From assembly GCA_028693695.1 (NCBI GenBank), contig JAQUUV010000053.1, positions 1 through 10,522 on the forward strand: a DNA stretch of 10,522 bases, given 5' to 3'. This document shows, piece by piece, positions 1-6,786 of this stretch. Both the position numbers and the translations under genes were made by a program. Every line of letters starts with the position of its first letter. The first letter of the stretch is position 1. Under the pieces are notes generated by a model. That model did no database searches. It had not been told where the DNA came from and worked only from the letters and a program-made list of their open reading frames with translations. The stretch comes from Syntrophomonas sp. (lineage in GTDB: Bacteria; Bacillota; Syntrophomonadia; Syntrophomonadales; Syntrophomonadaceae).

Positions 1-161
1 GTTGAGTTGACAAGGGGAGGTTGACGCGGGACGGGGTTGTTGTTTGACAAGGGGACGGGGTTGTTGTCAACCTCAAGGAACTGTAAAAAGGTTGACAACA
101 ACCCCGTCCCCTTGTCAAACAACAGCCCCGTCCCGCGTCAACCTCCCCTTGTCAACTCAAC
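1..161. repeat. Large nested palindrome (GGGGACG family, copy A)
   Basis: Bases 1-73 and 89-161 are inverted copies of each other with one mismatch, around a 15-base loop (74-88). Each arm is built of iterated TTGACAAGGGGA / GCGGGACGGGG units. The innermost unit can fold on its own: TTGACAA (44-50) pairs with TTGTCAA (64-70) around a loop holding GGGGACGG. Bases 162-196 carry a further degenerate unit (CTTGTCAACCTCCCCCGTCC...) running up to the spoIIE stop codon. The left arm starts at window base 1, so the element may extend outside. It would fold strongly in spoIIE mRNA and could act as a 3' stabiliser or terminator, although no T-run follows. It is one of four related palindromes in the window. 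Confidence 0.93.
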
Positions 162-196
162 TCACCCTTGTCAACCTCCCCCGTCCCGCGTCAACC

Positions 197-2659
197 CTAG
201 CGCAGTTCTATATTAATACAGATTACCGTCATATCATCATGGGGTTTGCCTTGGGCGAGGCTTAATGCTTGGTTAATTACTATTTCTGCCACCACCTGCG
301 GGTCGGTCTCATCAAGATCGGCGAAAAGTTCGCTTATCCATTCCTCCCCGTTTACAGTCCGAGATGCTTCCATTACCCCATCGCTTACCATCAAGATCAT
401 ATCCCGGGGAAGCAGGTTTTTCTTTTCGCTCACCAGTTCTACTTCATTTAAAATGCCTATGGGCAAAGAGCTGGAACTGATCATGGCGACCTGTTTGCCA
501 CGCTTGACAAAGGAGGGAGCACTGGCGGTTTTAATAAAATCAACTTCAGCAGTATAGAGGTCGATCAATATCATATCCAGGGTGGTAAAAGTCTCGCTGG
601 TAGAACGAAGCAAGAGTACTGAATTAATGGTTTTCAGGGCCACTTCCTTATTAAAACCACTGTTAAGGAGGTTCTCCAGAAGATTGACGGCAGTCTGGCT
701 TTGCTTAGCGGCCGACTCTCCTACTCCCATTCCGTCGCTTAAAACCAGCAGTTCCTTGCCTTCCTTTAACGTGTTTATGGCATAGCTGTCCCCGGATACA
801 TCTTCACGGGCCACCTGAGCAACAGCGCTTTGCACATTATAAGCAAAGGCACGGGTAAGGGTGAATTCACAGGCGCCCTGTCCTTTGAAGCGAGGGCATT
901 TTTTAGAGCATACTTCCATTTTCTCACCCATAAGCGAGGAAAGAACCGGGGCAATACTGAGGTCACAGCCGGTTCCATCTACACAAGATCCCGCTACCAC
1001 CTCCAGCAATAGTTGCTCACCGCTAGTACGAATAGGGGTAATATCTTTGAGGTTAATCCCATGGCGTGAAGAGGCCTGCAAGAGTGCACTTCGAAGCTCA
1101 AAATCTACCACAGTTTCCACTTCGACTTCCTCGGCCAGATTCTTGACCACCTGGCTTACCCCTTTCAACTGCCTCGCTACTAGTTCGCGGGACTCATCTA
1201 TCTTTCCTGACCAGTATTCATTCATGCGCAGGTTGTCAAACAGATAGTTTACAGTACTTACCATTTCCCGCCCGTATACGCATTTGCGTTTGAACTCGGA
1301 AGAGCAATCATCATAGCTTACCTGCCCCTCCCCTTCGGCCAGGGTAAAAATGTCCAGCAAAAACTGGGAGGTGCTATGGAAATCCCGATCCCAGCAGCCA
1401 TTATATCGGTTACAGCCTTCGCAAAACCCGTGCGAAAGTTCATCGTAGAGATAATTCAAGTAGGCTATCGATTGGGGTTTCGCACTATGGCTCGCAGGGG
1501 CAGTGAAGGTGGAACTCAGTTCATCAAATACCTCAGCCAAGTTCTGAATGCGATTCCCTACGCTAGCCTTTATACGGCTATCCACGCTTCGTAATTGGTT
1601 GGCCTCAATCTGCTTCATAGTTCCTAATGACTCTACGGGGATCTTTTCTTTCAGAGACTCCGGCAAGAGGAAAAAGATCAGGCTGGCTACACCTGTTTCC
1701 CAAACTCCCATAAGGGCAACCTGGTTTTCCGCTATGAACATAGACAAGGCCAGGTTTCCTAACATAAATCCTATAATCACGCCAAGTCGCCCGAAGTTCC
1801 TGAATACTCCAGCCAACAATCCAGAAAAAGCATACATTCCCAGGCTCTGGGCAAAAATGCTGGATGATATGGAAGGTATGATTCCAGACATTACTCCAAC
1901 CATCGTACCTCCGCCGCTGCCCCAGAGAAAGGCGGCTATCAGGATACCCAGACGGCATAAGATACTGCTTACCCCTAGCCCGGCAATATGAACATCGTTT
2001 AAACCCATAACCAACCCGATACCCAGGATGACAAAAGCCGCCATTTCCTCAAAGTTGAATTGGATTAAGGCCTTGCGGCTTCTTAAAACCTCGCTGCTTA
2101 CCATAAAAACAAAGGTTAAGACCCCAGCCAGCATGGCTTCAAATACGATAACCATTTCCTGGTAGAAATTGATATGAGTGAGTAAGAGCAGAACACTCTT
2201 GCTAAGGAATATAACCGCCATGGTCAAAATCGGTAATCCCCACCAGGCCTTTTCGGTAGGTATCTTAACATAAGTCATAACCACAGTCAGAACTAGGATA
2301 CTTAGCAGATTAAACCACAGAGCTGTTCCATCGAGAACAGTAAGAAAGCCTAAGAATGAAAAAGCCGCCACCACAGTGCTCCGCCCCCGGTTTTTCCATG
2401 CAAAAGCCGCTAAGAAGGCATATATAAAGGGTAATAATTCTCCGAGAATAAAGGCTCGGGACATGATTAGCGATCCTACTGCCAGGAGGAAGTTTTCAGG
2501 TTTTACCAATTGGGCCAGCGCATTCTTGAGTACGGAATTTTGAAGACTCGCCCATTTGATTTGCGGCATTTTGAATCGGCGTTCCTTTTTCCTTTTGCTC
2601 CCTTTATGGGGGTTATGTTCAAGCACCCTTTGAAAAGGGTATATCTCCAGTCGTTCCAA
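197..2659 (-). CDS. spoIIE: Stage II sporulation protein E (SpoIIE), PP2C-type serine phosphatase
   Basis: Membrane phosphatase that dephosphorylates SpoIIAA to activate sigma-F in the forespore and interacts with FtsZ at the polar septum (family knowledge). With the start chosen here it is 820 residues, against 827 in Bacillus subtilis. It has a basic cytosolic N-terminus (1-55), a block of about ten membrane segments (about 57-333), a central regulatory region with a Cys-rich stretch (CEGCNRYNGCW), and a C-terminal PP2C domain. The metal-binding Asp pattern is intact: SGD (D624), SDGMG (D642), VSDG (D760) and HDDMT (D809), with the same spacings as in the B. subtilis enzyme as I recall it. 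The start is a TTG at 2659, preceded at 7-base spacing by AGGGGGAG. It lies about 30 bases downstream of the expected transcription start of a TATAAT promoter. In-frame ATGs at 2770, 2728 and 2677 lie in or upstream of that promoter or lack a ribosome site. The TAG stop abuts palindrome A. Confidence 0.97.
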   Translation of the reverse strand: MERLEIYPFQRVLEHNPHKGSKRKKERRFKMPQIKWASLQNSVLKNALAQLVKPENFLLAVGSLIMSRAFILGELLPFIYAFLAAFAWKNRGRSTVVAAFSFLGFLTVLDGTALWFNLLSILVLTVVMTYVKIPTEKAWWGLPILTMAVIFLSKSVLLLLTHINFYQEMVIVFEAMLAGVLTFVFMVSSEVLRSRKALIQFNFEEMAAFVILGIGLVMGLNDVHIAGLGVSSILCRLGILIAAFLWGSGGGTMVGVMSGIIPSISSSIFAQSLGMYAFSGLLAGVFRNFGRLGVIIGFMLGNLALSMFIAENQVALMGVWETGVASLIFFLLPESLKEKIPVESLGTMKQIEANQLRSVDSRIKASVGNRIQNLAEVFDELSSTFTAPASHSAKPQSIAYLNYLYDELSHGFCEGCNRYNGCWDRDFHSTSQFLLDIFTLAEGEGQVSYDDCSSEFKRKCVYGREMVSTVNYLFDNLRMNEYWSGKIDESRELVARQLKGVSQVVKNLAEEVEVETVVDFELRSALLQASSRHGINLKDITPIRTSGEQLLLEVVAGSCVDGTGCDLSIAPVLSSLMGEKMEVCSKKCPRFKGQGACEFTLTRAFAYNVQSAVAQVAREDVSGDSYAINTLKEGKELLVLSDGMGVGESAAKQSQTAVNLLENLLNSGFNKEVALKTINSVLLLRSTSETFTTLDMILIDLYTAEVDFIKTASAPSFVKRGKQVAMISSSSLPIGILNEVELVSEKKNLLPRDMILMVSDGVMEASRTVNGEEWISELFADLDETDPQVVAEIVINQALSLAQGKPHDDMTVICINIELR

Positions 2660-2695
2660 CAGCTTTCTCCCCCTCATCAAATAATAGATTCCATA

Positions 2696-2728
2696 ATTAT
2701 AGCAGGAGTTATTGGCAAATATTGTCAT
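2696..2728 (-). promoter_or_regulatory. Candidate spoIIE promoter with 21-base spacer
   Basis: On the minus strand, ATGACA (2728-2723, 5 of 6 to the sigma-A -35) is followed after exactly 21 bases by a perfect TATAAT (2701-2696). The expected start near 2689 gives a leader of about 30 bases holding the AGGGGGAG ribosome site. A 21-base spacer is too long for ordinary sigma-A promoters, but it is the published geometry of the Spo0A-activated B. subtilis spoIIE promoter. A TTGTTGAA at 2812-2805 (minus strand) differs at one position from the 0A-box form TTGTCGAA, but it is about 120 bases upstream and tentative. Confidence 0.6.
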
Positions 2729-2843
2729 GCGCAGGGGGAGACTGTTTTTTTCATTTATACATAATCTCATTTTTAGACCATGATAAGACCAGTTTTAGTG
2801 TTTATTCAACAACTTATCTCTCTGACTGGTGCGTAAAGGCATG

Positions 2844-2881
2844 AAAAAAGGACTTCTCTCGATGAAAAGAAGTCCTTTTTT
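2844..2881 (-). terminator. Rho-independent terminator of focA
   Basis: A 14-bp stem (2844-2857 with 2868-2881), AAAAAAGGACTTCT against its complement, encloses a 10-base loop. Read on the minus strand it lies 27 bases after the focA stop and ends in a run of six T. The A/T flanks make it potentially bidirectional, but no plus-strand gene runs into it. It isolates focA from the downstream spoIIE promoter. Confidence 0.88.
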
Positions 2882-2907
2882 ATAACTGAGGCTCCTGATT
2901 AGCCGAA

Positions 2908-3744
2908 CTATTTTTTCAGGTAAAGCATCCAGTAAATAAAGGCTACGAAAATTGATCCGCCTACTATGTTGCCCAGAGTAACTGGCAGAAGATTAGCGGA
3001 TAAGAAGTGAGAATAGTTGAATATATTTGCCAATGCATCAGGGGTCATCTTGTTGGCGGTTGCTGCCAATCCAGGAGCACCGTTGGCGATAGTGATACCC
3101 ATGGGGATGAAGAACATGTTGGCAACACTATGTTCGAAGCCGCTGGAAACGAAAGCCATGATGGGGAAAAAGATTGCAAATATTTTGCCTACAATATCTT
3201 TGGCAGCGAAGGCCATCCATACAGCCAAGCAAACCAGCCAGTTACAACAAATGCCTCGCATAAAGGCCTGGGTAAAGGTCAGTGTCAATTTACCCTTGGC
3301 GATTGCCATAGCTTTTATTCCCATGGCACTGATTGCGGTAGCGTCACCCCAAAAACCACTTAAATAAATGATATAAACCAAAAGAACTGAACCAACAAAG
3401 TTAGCGATGAAAACAACTACCCAGTTAGTGAGCAGCCCACCCCAGGTGGCCTGGCCATTACAGACGGAAATAAAACATGCCATGGCATTACCGGTAAACA
3501 ATTCAGAACCGGCAATAACTACCAGCATCAGGCCTACGGAGAAAACGGCGCCAAACAGGAACTGTCCACCCGAAGTTCCGGCACCCTCCATAGATCCTAT
3601 CTTGGTTGCCAGGTTAGCTCCAAAACCAATGTAAGCACCTGCCAAGATTCCCAGTATAAACATCTTCCAAATCGGTAATGAGCATTTCGCTTTGCCCGCA
3701 TTAGCAGCGGATACAGCAATTTCTGCAGGGGATAAAAAATTCAT
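2908..3744 (-). CDS. focA: Formate/nitrite transporter family channel (FocA-like)
   Basis: Pentameric inner-membrane channel of the FNT family, moving formate or a similar small monovalent anion. The protein is 278 residues and almost entirely hydrophobic, with six membrane segments. Both family signatures are present: AGSELFTGN (about 78-86) and GICCNWLVCLA (about 164-174). The conserved pore-loop motif GFEHSVANMFFIPMG carries the pore histidine at about 205. The ATG at 3744 is preferred because GGAG lies six bases upstream; a GTG at 3756 has its ribosome site almost touching it. The gene is monocistronic, with its own terminator and a divergent carbonic anhydrase upstream. FNT members also carry nitrite or hydrosulfide. 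The formate assignment rests on similarity and on the pairing with a CO2/bicarbonate enzyme. Confidence 0.94.
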   Translation of the reverse strand: MNFLSPAEIAVSAANAGKAKCSLPIWKMFILGILAGAYIGFGANLATKIGSMEGAGTSGGQFLFGAVFSVGLMLVVIAGSELFTGNAMACFISVCNGQATWGGLLTNWVVVFIANFVGSVLLVYIIYLSGFWGDATAISAMGIKAMAIAKGKLTLTFTQAFMRGICCNWLVCLAVWMAFAAKDIVGKIFAIFFPIMAFVSSGFEHSVANMFFIPMGITIANGAPGLAATANKMTPDALANIFNYSHFLSANLLPVTLGNIVGGSIFVAFIYWMLYLKK

Positions 3745-3774
3745 ATTATTCTCCACTCTCCTCTTAATAATATA

Positions 3775-3802
3775 ATTTTAATAGTAAATTGGTTTACCTC
3801 AA
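3775..3802 (-). promoter_or_regulatory. Candidate sigma-A promoter of focA
   Basis: Minus-strand TTGAGG (3802-3797) is followed by a 16-base spacer and TAAAAT (3780-3775). The match is 4 of 6 and 5 of 6. It leaves a short leader of about 25-30 bases before the ATG at 3744. The region is AT-rich, so chance -10 matches are common. Confidence 0.4.
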
Positions 3803-4084
3803 CCCCCTCTCCTGCAAAATAAGGCCCTTACATCGGTCAAGCCCCTCACTAATATGGTTCTGTACTCAAGCAAAACCAAATTTCTCTCTGCCATTTGCAT
3901 CATGCTTGAGCTATACCCGTATATATTGAAACAACCGCTGTGCTTGCTATTTCCAGATCTAAACATTTATATTGTACATGATTAACCCCAATGTTAGAAT
4001 TATAATTAAAGTACACTAATTACTATGATTTGGAAGACATCGATATTATTACTTATCGAGTGACTATTTCTACATTAATCGTCA
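3803..4084. other. focA / carbonic anhydrase intergenic region
   Basis: The divergent gap between focA and the carbonic anhydrase is 418 bases in total. I see no coding potential in this middle part. The only clear structure is an 8-bp inverted pair, CTCAAGCA (3865-3872) and TGCTTGAG (3903-3910), separated by 30 bases. Composition becomes markedly AT-rich after 3960, as expected for a promoter region. Confidence 0.5.
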
Positions 4085-4108
4085 AATACCTGCGTGCGCT
4101 CAGGTATT
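4085..4108. promoter_or_regulatory. Palindromic operator-like site upstream of carbonic anhydrase
   Basis: AATACCTG (4085-4092) and CAGGTATT (4101-4108) form a perfect 8-bp inverted repeat around 8 bases. Two TATAAT sequences follow, at 4108-4113 and 4130-4135, neither with a good -35. If the second is the -10 (start near 4142), the palindrome is centred near -45, a typical activator position. The regulator is not identifiable from the sequence. Confidence 0.45.
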
Positions 4109-4162
4109 ATAATTTTGCGTAATACTTATTATAATAATAATTTATTTTAGGAGGTATTTATT

Positions 4163-4858
4163 ATGTCCCATGAAGTGGTCAAATTTGACCTTGTCAGCCT
4201 GCTCAGTAGTTTGGGCGAAAGCCTTGCGGAATTCGAGAATGGCTTCCCGCTGGATGATTTCGCGAAAGGACATTACCAGCAACACCCTTTCGTCACGCTC
4301 TTAACCTGCTGTGATTCTCGGGTGCCCCCCAGCATGCTAGGAGATACTTTCAATCGGGTTTTTTGTGTGGAAAATATCGGTAATCAAGTAAAAAATAGTG
4401 AAGGCTCGGTTTTATACGGTCTTTTACATCTGCAAACCCCACTTATGATCGTAGCCGGTCATACTGAGTGTGGAGCCATAAAGGCTGCTACGTCTGACTT
4501 TGCATCTGAGCCCTCAGCCCTGGTAAATGAATTGACCACCGTGAAAAGCTCCTTGGATCAGGCCTGCTCGGGAATAAAGGTGGACTTGGCGACTGCATCC
4601 CCAACTCAGGTGCAGCTATCAGAACTCAATGTTGATGTCCAGATCGACCTACTCCTCAACCATGCCGAGATTGCCCCCCTAGTACAGAGGCAGTCCTTAC
4701 AAATCATTGGGGTAATGGTAGACTTGCATAATTTTTACGGAGAAGGTTACGGAAAAGTTTATACCGTAAACGTAAATGGCGAGAAAGATGTAGAAGCTAT
4801 TAAGCAGATGGATAAAATAGGCGTATTCGCTGCCAAAGCCAAAAGGCTGCCGAAGTAA
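4163..4858 (+). CDS. Beta-class carbonic anhydrase
   Basis: Zinc enzyme interconverting CO2 and bicarbonate; no signal peptide is visible, so it should be cytoplasmic. The 231-residue protein shows the beta-class pattern: CxDSR (Cys49, Asp51, Arg53) and HxxC (His100, Cys103), giving the Cys-His-Cys zinc site and the Asp-Arg dyad. The motif reads CCDSRVPP and the second reads GHTECGA where GHxxCGA is typical. The ATG at 4163 follows AGGAGG at 8 bases. It is the only plus-strand gene of the window, divergent from focA and convergent with ppx/gppA. The pairing with a formate channel suggests a role in CO2/formate balance, for example supplying CO2 to a formate dehydrogenase; this is inference. 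Confidence 0.96.
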   Translation: MSHEVVKFDLVSLLSSLGESLAEFENGFPLDDFAKGHYQQHPFVTLLTCCDSRVPPSMLGDTFNRVFCVENIGNQVKNSEGSVLYGLLHLQTPLMIVAGHTECGAIKAATSDFASEPSALVNELTTVKSSLDQACSGIKVDLATASPTQVQLSELNVDVQIDLLLNHAEIAPLVQRQSLQIIGVMVDLHNFYGEGYGKVYTVNVNGEKDVEAIKQMDKIGVFAAKAKRLPK

Positions 4859-4872
4859 GTAAACGATAGACG

Positions 4873-4949
4873 AGGTAGACACAAGGGGACGCTTTTACTG
4901 TGTCATTTCGCAGAAATGACACAGTAAAAGCGTCCCCTTGTGTCTACCT
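4873..4949. repeat. Perfect palindrome (GGGGACG family, copy B)
   Basis: Arms 4873-4909 and 4913-4949 are perfect 37-base inverted copies around a 3-base loop. Within each arm GACACA (4878-4883) also pairs with TGTGTC (4899-4904) around a loop starting AGGGGACG. The element fills the convergent gap between the carbonic anhydrase stop and the ppx/gppA stop, so it could terminate or stabilise both transcripts. There is no adjacent T-run, so classical termination is uncertain. Confidence 0.95.
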
Positions 4950-4957
4950 ATATCTAA

Positions 4958-5827
4958 TTAGCCCATGAGCGACCAGATTATGCCCTGGAGGAGGTCGCTT
5001 TCGCTTACGACGATTTCTTTTTTCCCCAGAACTTCTATGATCACAAGTATGATGAGGGCTCCCTTATTTATAATATCAGCGCGTTCTGGCTGAAGTCCGG
5101 GCAACCTGCGACGTAGAGAAAGTGGCATCCTTTCCAACAGATTATATAGGTCGCCGATTTCTGTCCGGCTTAATACTGTGCCGTGCACCAGGTCTGCATT
5201 ATATTCTTCCAGGCCTAGCTTTACCGCTACTAGTGTGGTAGCTGTCCCCCCCACTAGAACTAGGGGGCGGTTTATAATTCTCTCCTTAATCTTCCCTAAA
5301 GGGGCCAGCAGTTCGCCTATTTGCGCCGCATACATATCAGCCTCAGTAGCTCGAACCGCTCCCAGAGGGAGAGATAGCAGGAGCTTTTCTTCCGGGCAGA
5401 TAAACTCGGTGCTGCCACCACCCAAATCTACCACCAGGGGAGATCTTTCTAGCTTTAAGCCCTGTTTAACACCCAGATAACTGAGACCAGCCTCTTCTTC
5501 ACCTTTTACTATATCTACTTTCACCATGCTCTCTTCCCAGGCCCGGCGCACAAATTCATCTCCATTGTGAGCTTCTCTAACCGCACTGGTGGCAATGGCC
5601 CGGTATTTTTCCACCCCATATTCCTGCATCTTTTCCTGGAACCGCCTTAGAGTGAGAAGATTTCTCTCCATGGCCTCTGTATTAATTAAGCCTGAGCGGT
5701 TGACTCCCTCACCTATACGGGTTGTATCCAGTTCCTTATGCAGATGCCTCAAACCTTTCTCAGCATCTGCCTGGGCTATGAGCAGACGGCAGGAATTGGT
5801 TCCTATATCCACAGCTCCATATCGCAT
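4958..5827 (-). CDS. Ppx/GppA family phosphatase (exopolyphosphatase or pppGpp phosphohydrolase)
   Basis: Actin-fold (ASKHA) phosphatase hydrolysing polyphosphate and/or the gamma phosphate of pppGpp. The protein is 289 residues, close to the short single-module bacterial members, and lacks the C-terminal HD-like domain of the roughly 500-residue enterobacterial enzymes. Visible motifs are phosphate-1 VDIGTNSCRLLIA (6-18), ATSAVREA (79-86), the catalytic-Glu segment GEEEA (109-113), phosphate-2 DLGGGSTEF (134-142), VGGTATTL (192-199) and HGTVLS (215-220). The ATG at 5827 follows AAAGGAAG; an in-frame ATG at 5860 has no ribosome site. Many clostridia place this gene between the S1-domain gene and spoIIE. 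Substrate preference cannot be read from sequence. Confidence 0.93.
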   Translation of the reverse strand: MRYGAVDIGTNSCRLLIAQADAEKGLRHLHKELDTTRIGEGVNRSGLINTEAMERNLLTLRRFQEKMQEYGVEKYRAIATSAVREAHNGDEFVRRAWEESMVKVDIVKGEEEAGLSYLGVKQGLKLERSPLVVDLGGGSTEFICPEEKLLLSLPLGAVRATEADMYAAQIGELLAPLGKIKERIINRPLVLVGGTATTLVAVKLGLEEYNADLVHGTVLSRTEIGDLYNLLERMPLSLRRRLPGLQPERADIINKGALIILVIIEVLGKKEIVVSESDLLQGIIWSLMG

Positions 5828-5846
5828 ACCGTTCTTCCTTTCTTGA

Positions 5847-5906
5847 CTAAGGAACTGCAAAACAATAATTTATCGTTTTAAGCGAATATTTTTTGCCGTT
5901 CCTTAG
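5847..5906. repeat. 16-bp inverted repeat upstream of ppx/gppA
   Basis: CTAAGGAACTGCAAAA (5847-5862) and TTTTGCCGTTCCTTAG (5891-5906) are inverted copies with one mismatch, separated by 28 AT-rich bases. It occupies the space between the S1-gene terminator and the ppx/gppA ribosome site, where the promoter should be, and I find no good -35/-10 pair there. It could be a regulator-binding site, an mRNA hairpin or a small mobile-element remnant. Confidence 0.75.
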
Positions 5907-5917
5907 GTACTACCCTC

Positions 5918-5945
5918 AAATAGAAAAGCACTTCCGAAGAAGTGC
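5918..5945 (-). terminator. Rho-independent terminator of the S1-domain gene
   Basis: On the minus strand GCACTTC-TTCG-GAAGTGC is followed by TTTTCTATTT. The 7-bp stem closes on a C(UUCG)G tetraloop, the most stable RNA tetraloop type. It begins 11 bases after the S1-gene stop. Confidence 0.9.
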
Positions 5946-5956
5946 CTACAGAAACA

Positions 5957-6415
5957 TTATTGATTGGGTTTGCTACGCTTCCTAGTCTCCACCTTGTTTT
6001 TGAGAGGCTGCATCCTCTCATCACTTTCTTTCAGGAAACGAGCGATCTTGTCATCTAAACTAACCGGAGTCTCAATTCTCTTCGGACTAAAACCTCTAGT
6101 ATCCCGCCGGTTTGGAGCAGGTCTGCTTTCAGGTCGATTTACCCTAGGGGGAATAATCTTTGGAGGAAGGGTCTGCTTAATGGACAAACCAATTTTCTTC
6201 CCGGCAACATTAAGTACCTTGACTTTAACGCTATCTCCCTCTTTGATAAAATCTTTGACATCCTTGACATAGGTGTCGGCTATTTCTGATATGTGTACCA
6301 ACCCCACCAATCCACCCGGGAGTTCAATAAAGGCTCCGAAAGTGGTGATTCCTTGTACCTTCCCATCTAATAAATCACCGGGTACAATAACAGTATTAGT
6401 TTGTTCAATTGGCAT
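5957..6415 (-). CDS. yabR: S1-domain RNA-binding protein (YabR family)
   Basis: The 152-residue protein has one S1 domain (about 12-80), recognisable by GDLLDGKVQGITTFGAFIEL, GLVHISEIA and IGLSIK. A Pro/Arg-rich linker follows (83-115), then a conserved C-terminal helix, LDDKIARFLKESDERM (120-135), and a basic tail. Clostridial YabR-like proteins share this helix; the molecular role is not established but RNA or ribosome binding is expected. The ATG at 6415 begins MPIEQ..., like the Bacillus protein. GAGGGGG lies about 12 bases upstream, longer than ideal, but an in-frame ATG further upstream (6481) would lie inside the promoter. It has its own promoter and terminator, so it is a monocistronic unit downstream of divIC. 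Confidence 0.92.
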   Translation of the reverse strand: MPIEQTNTVIVPGDLLDGKVQGITTFGAFIELPGGLVGLVHISEIADTYVKDVKDFIKEGDSVKVKVLNVAGKKIGLSIKQTLPPKIIPPRVNRPESRPAPNRRDTRGFSPKRIETPVSLDDKIARFLKESDERMQPLKNKVETRKRSKPNQ

Positions 6416-6452
6416 AGACGTTAAGATCCCCCTCAAAAATTGTGCTGTCTTT

Positions 6453-6481
6453 ATTTTAGTAAATGCACAGGCAGTAGTCAA
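6453..6481 (-). promoter_or_regulatory. Sigma-A promoter of the S1-domain gene
   Basis: Minus-strand TTGACT (6481-6476), a 17-base spacer and TAAAAT (6458-6453) match the sigma-A consensus at 5 of 6 in both boxes. The expected start near 6446 gives a leader of about 31 bases. It lies between the divIC stop (6496) and the S1 start. Confidence 0.72.
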
Positions 6482-6495
6482 CCAGCAAACGCAAA

Positions 6496-6786
6496 TTACT
6501 TCTCGTGAATTACCTTTATTATTGTTCTTTCACCCTTTTTTACCATGCCCAGTTGTTCCCGAGCAATGCGTTCTATGGCTTGGGGGGAATCTAAGCTTTG
6601 CAGGGTAAGCTGGCGCTCTTCATTTATCTGGGTAAGCCGCACCTTCTCTTGTTGCAGTTCCTTCTCCCGGATTGACAATTCGTATATTATCTTGGCCCGG
6701 GGAACGATGGTGAATAACAACAGGCAACACAGTAAACCTGTCAGCAGCATTCGAAGCGGTTTTTTATTCTGATTCGTCTTCGTCAT
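6496..6786 (-). CDS. divIC: Cell division septum initiator DivIC/FtsB
   Basis: Bitopic division protein that forms a complex with FtsL and DivIB at the septum. The 96-residue protein has a short basic cytoplasmic N-terminus, one membrane segment (about 11-28), a coiled coil (about 33-66) and the conserved C-terminal motif IERIAREQLGMVKKGE (71-86). This matches FtsB/DivIC in architecture and length, though it is shorter than the 125-residue B. subtilis protein. The ATG at 6786 has GGAGG six bases upstream. It overlaps the upstream helix-turn-helix gene by 23 bases, implying translational coupling. Confidence 0.93.
   Translation of the reverse strand: MTKTNQNKKPLRMLLTGLLCCLLLFTIVPRAKIIYELSIREKELQQEKVRLTQINEERQLTLQSLDSPQAIERIAREQLGMVKKGERTIIKVIHEK

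Noticed and set aside
74..88. Loop of palindrome A (AAGGAACTGTAAAA) resembling the arm of the inverted repeat at 5847-5862
   Set aside because: 13 of 14 bases match, but the stretch is short and simple, and no further context is shared; too little to claim common origin.
1..161. CRISPR array
   Set aside because: The repeats are inverted and contiguous, without regular unique spacers or cas genes.
861..1991. Plus-strand open frames of 128-147 codons opposite spoIIE
   Set aside because: They lack ribosome sites and recognisable motifs and lie opposite a well-matched conserved gene.
2660..2770. N-terminal extension of spoIIE to the ATG at 2770 (857 residues) or to ATGs at 2728 or 2677
   Set aside because: None has a ribosome site, two lie upstream of or within the -35/-10 pair, and the 2677 ATG would leave almost no leader.
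3745..3756. GTG start of focA at 3756
   Set aside because: The GGAG-type site practically touches this GTG, whereas the ATG at 3744 has GGAG at six bases.
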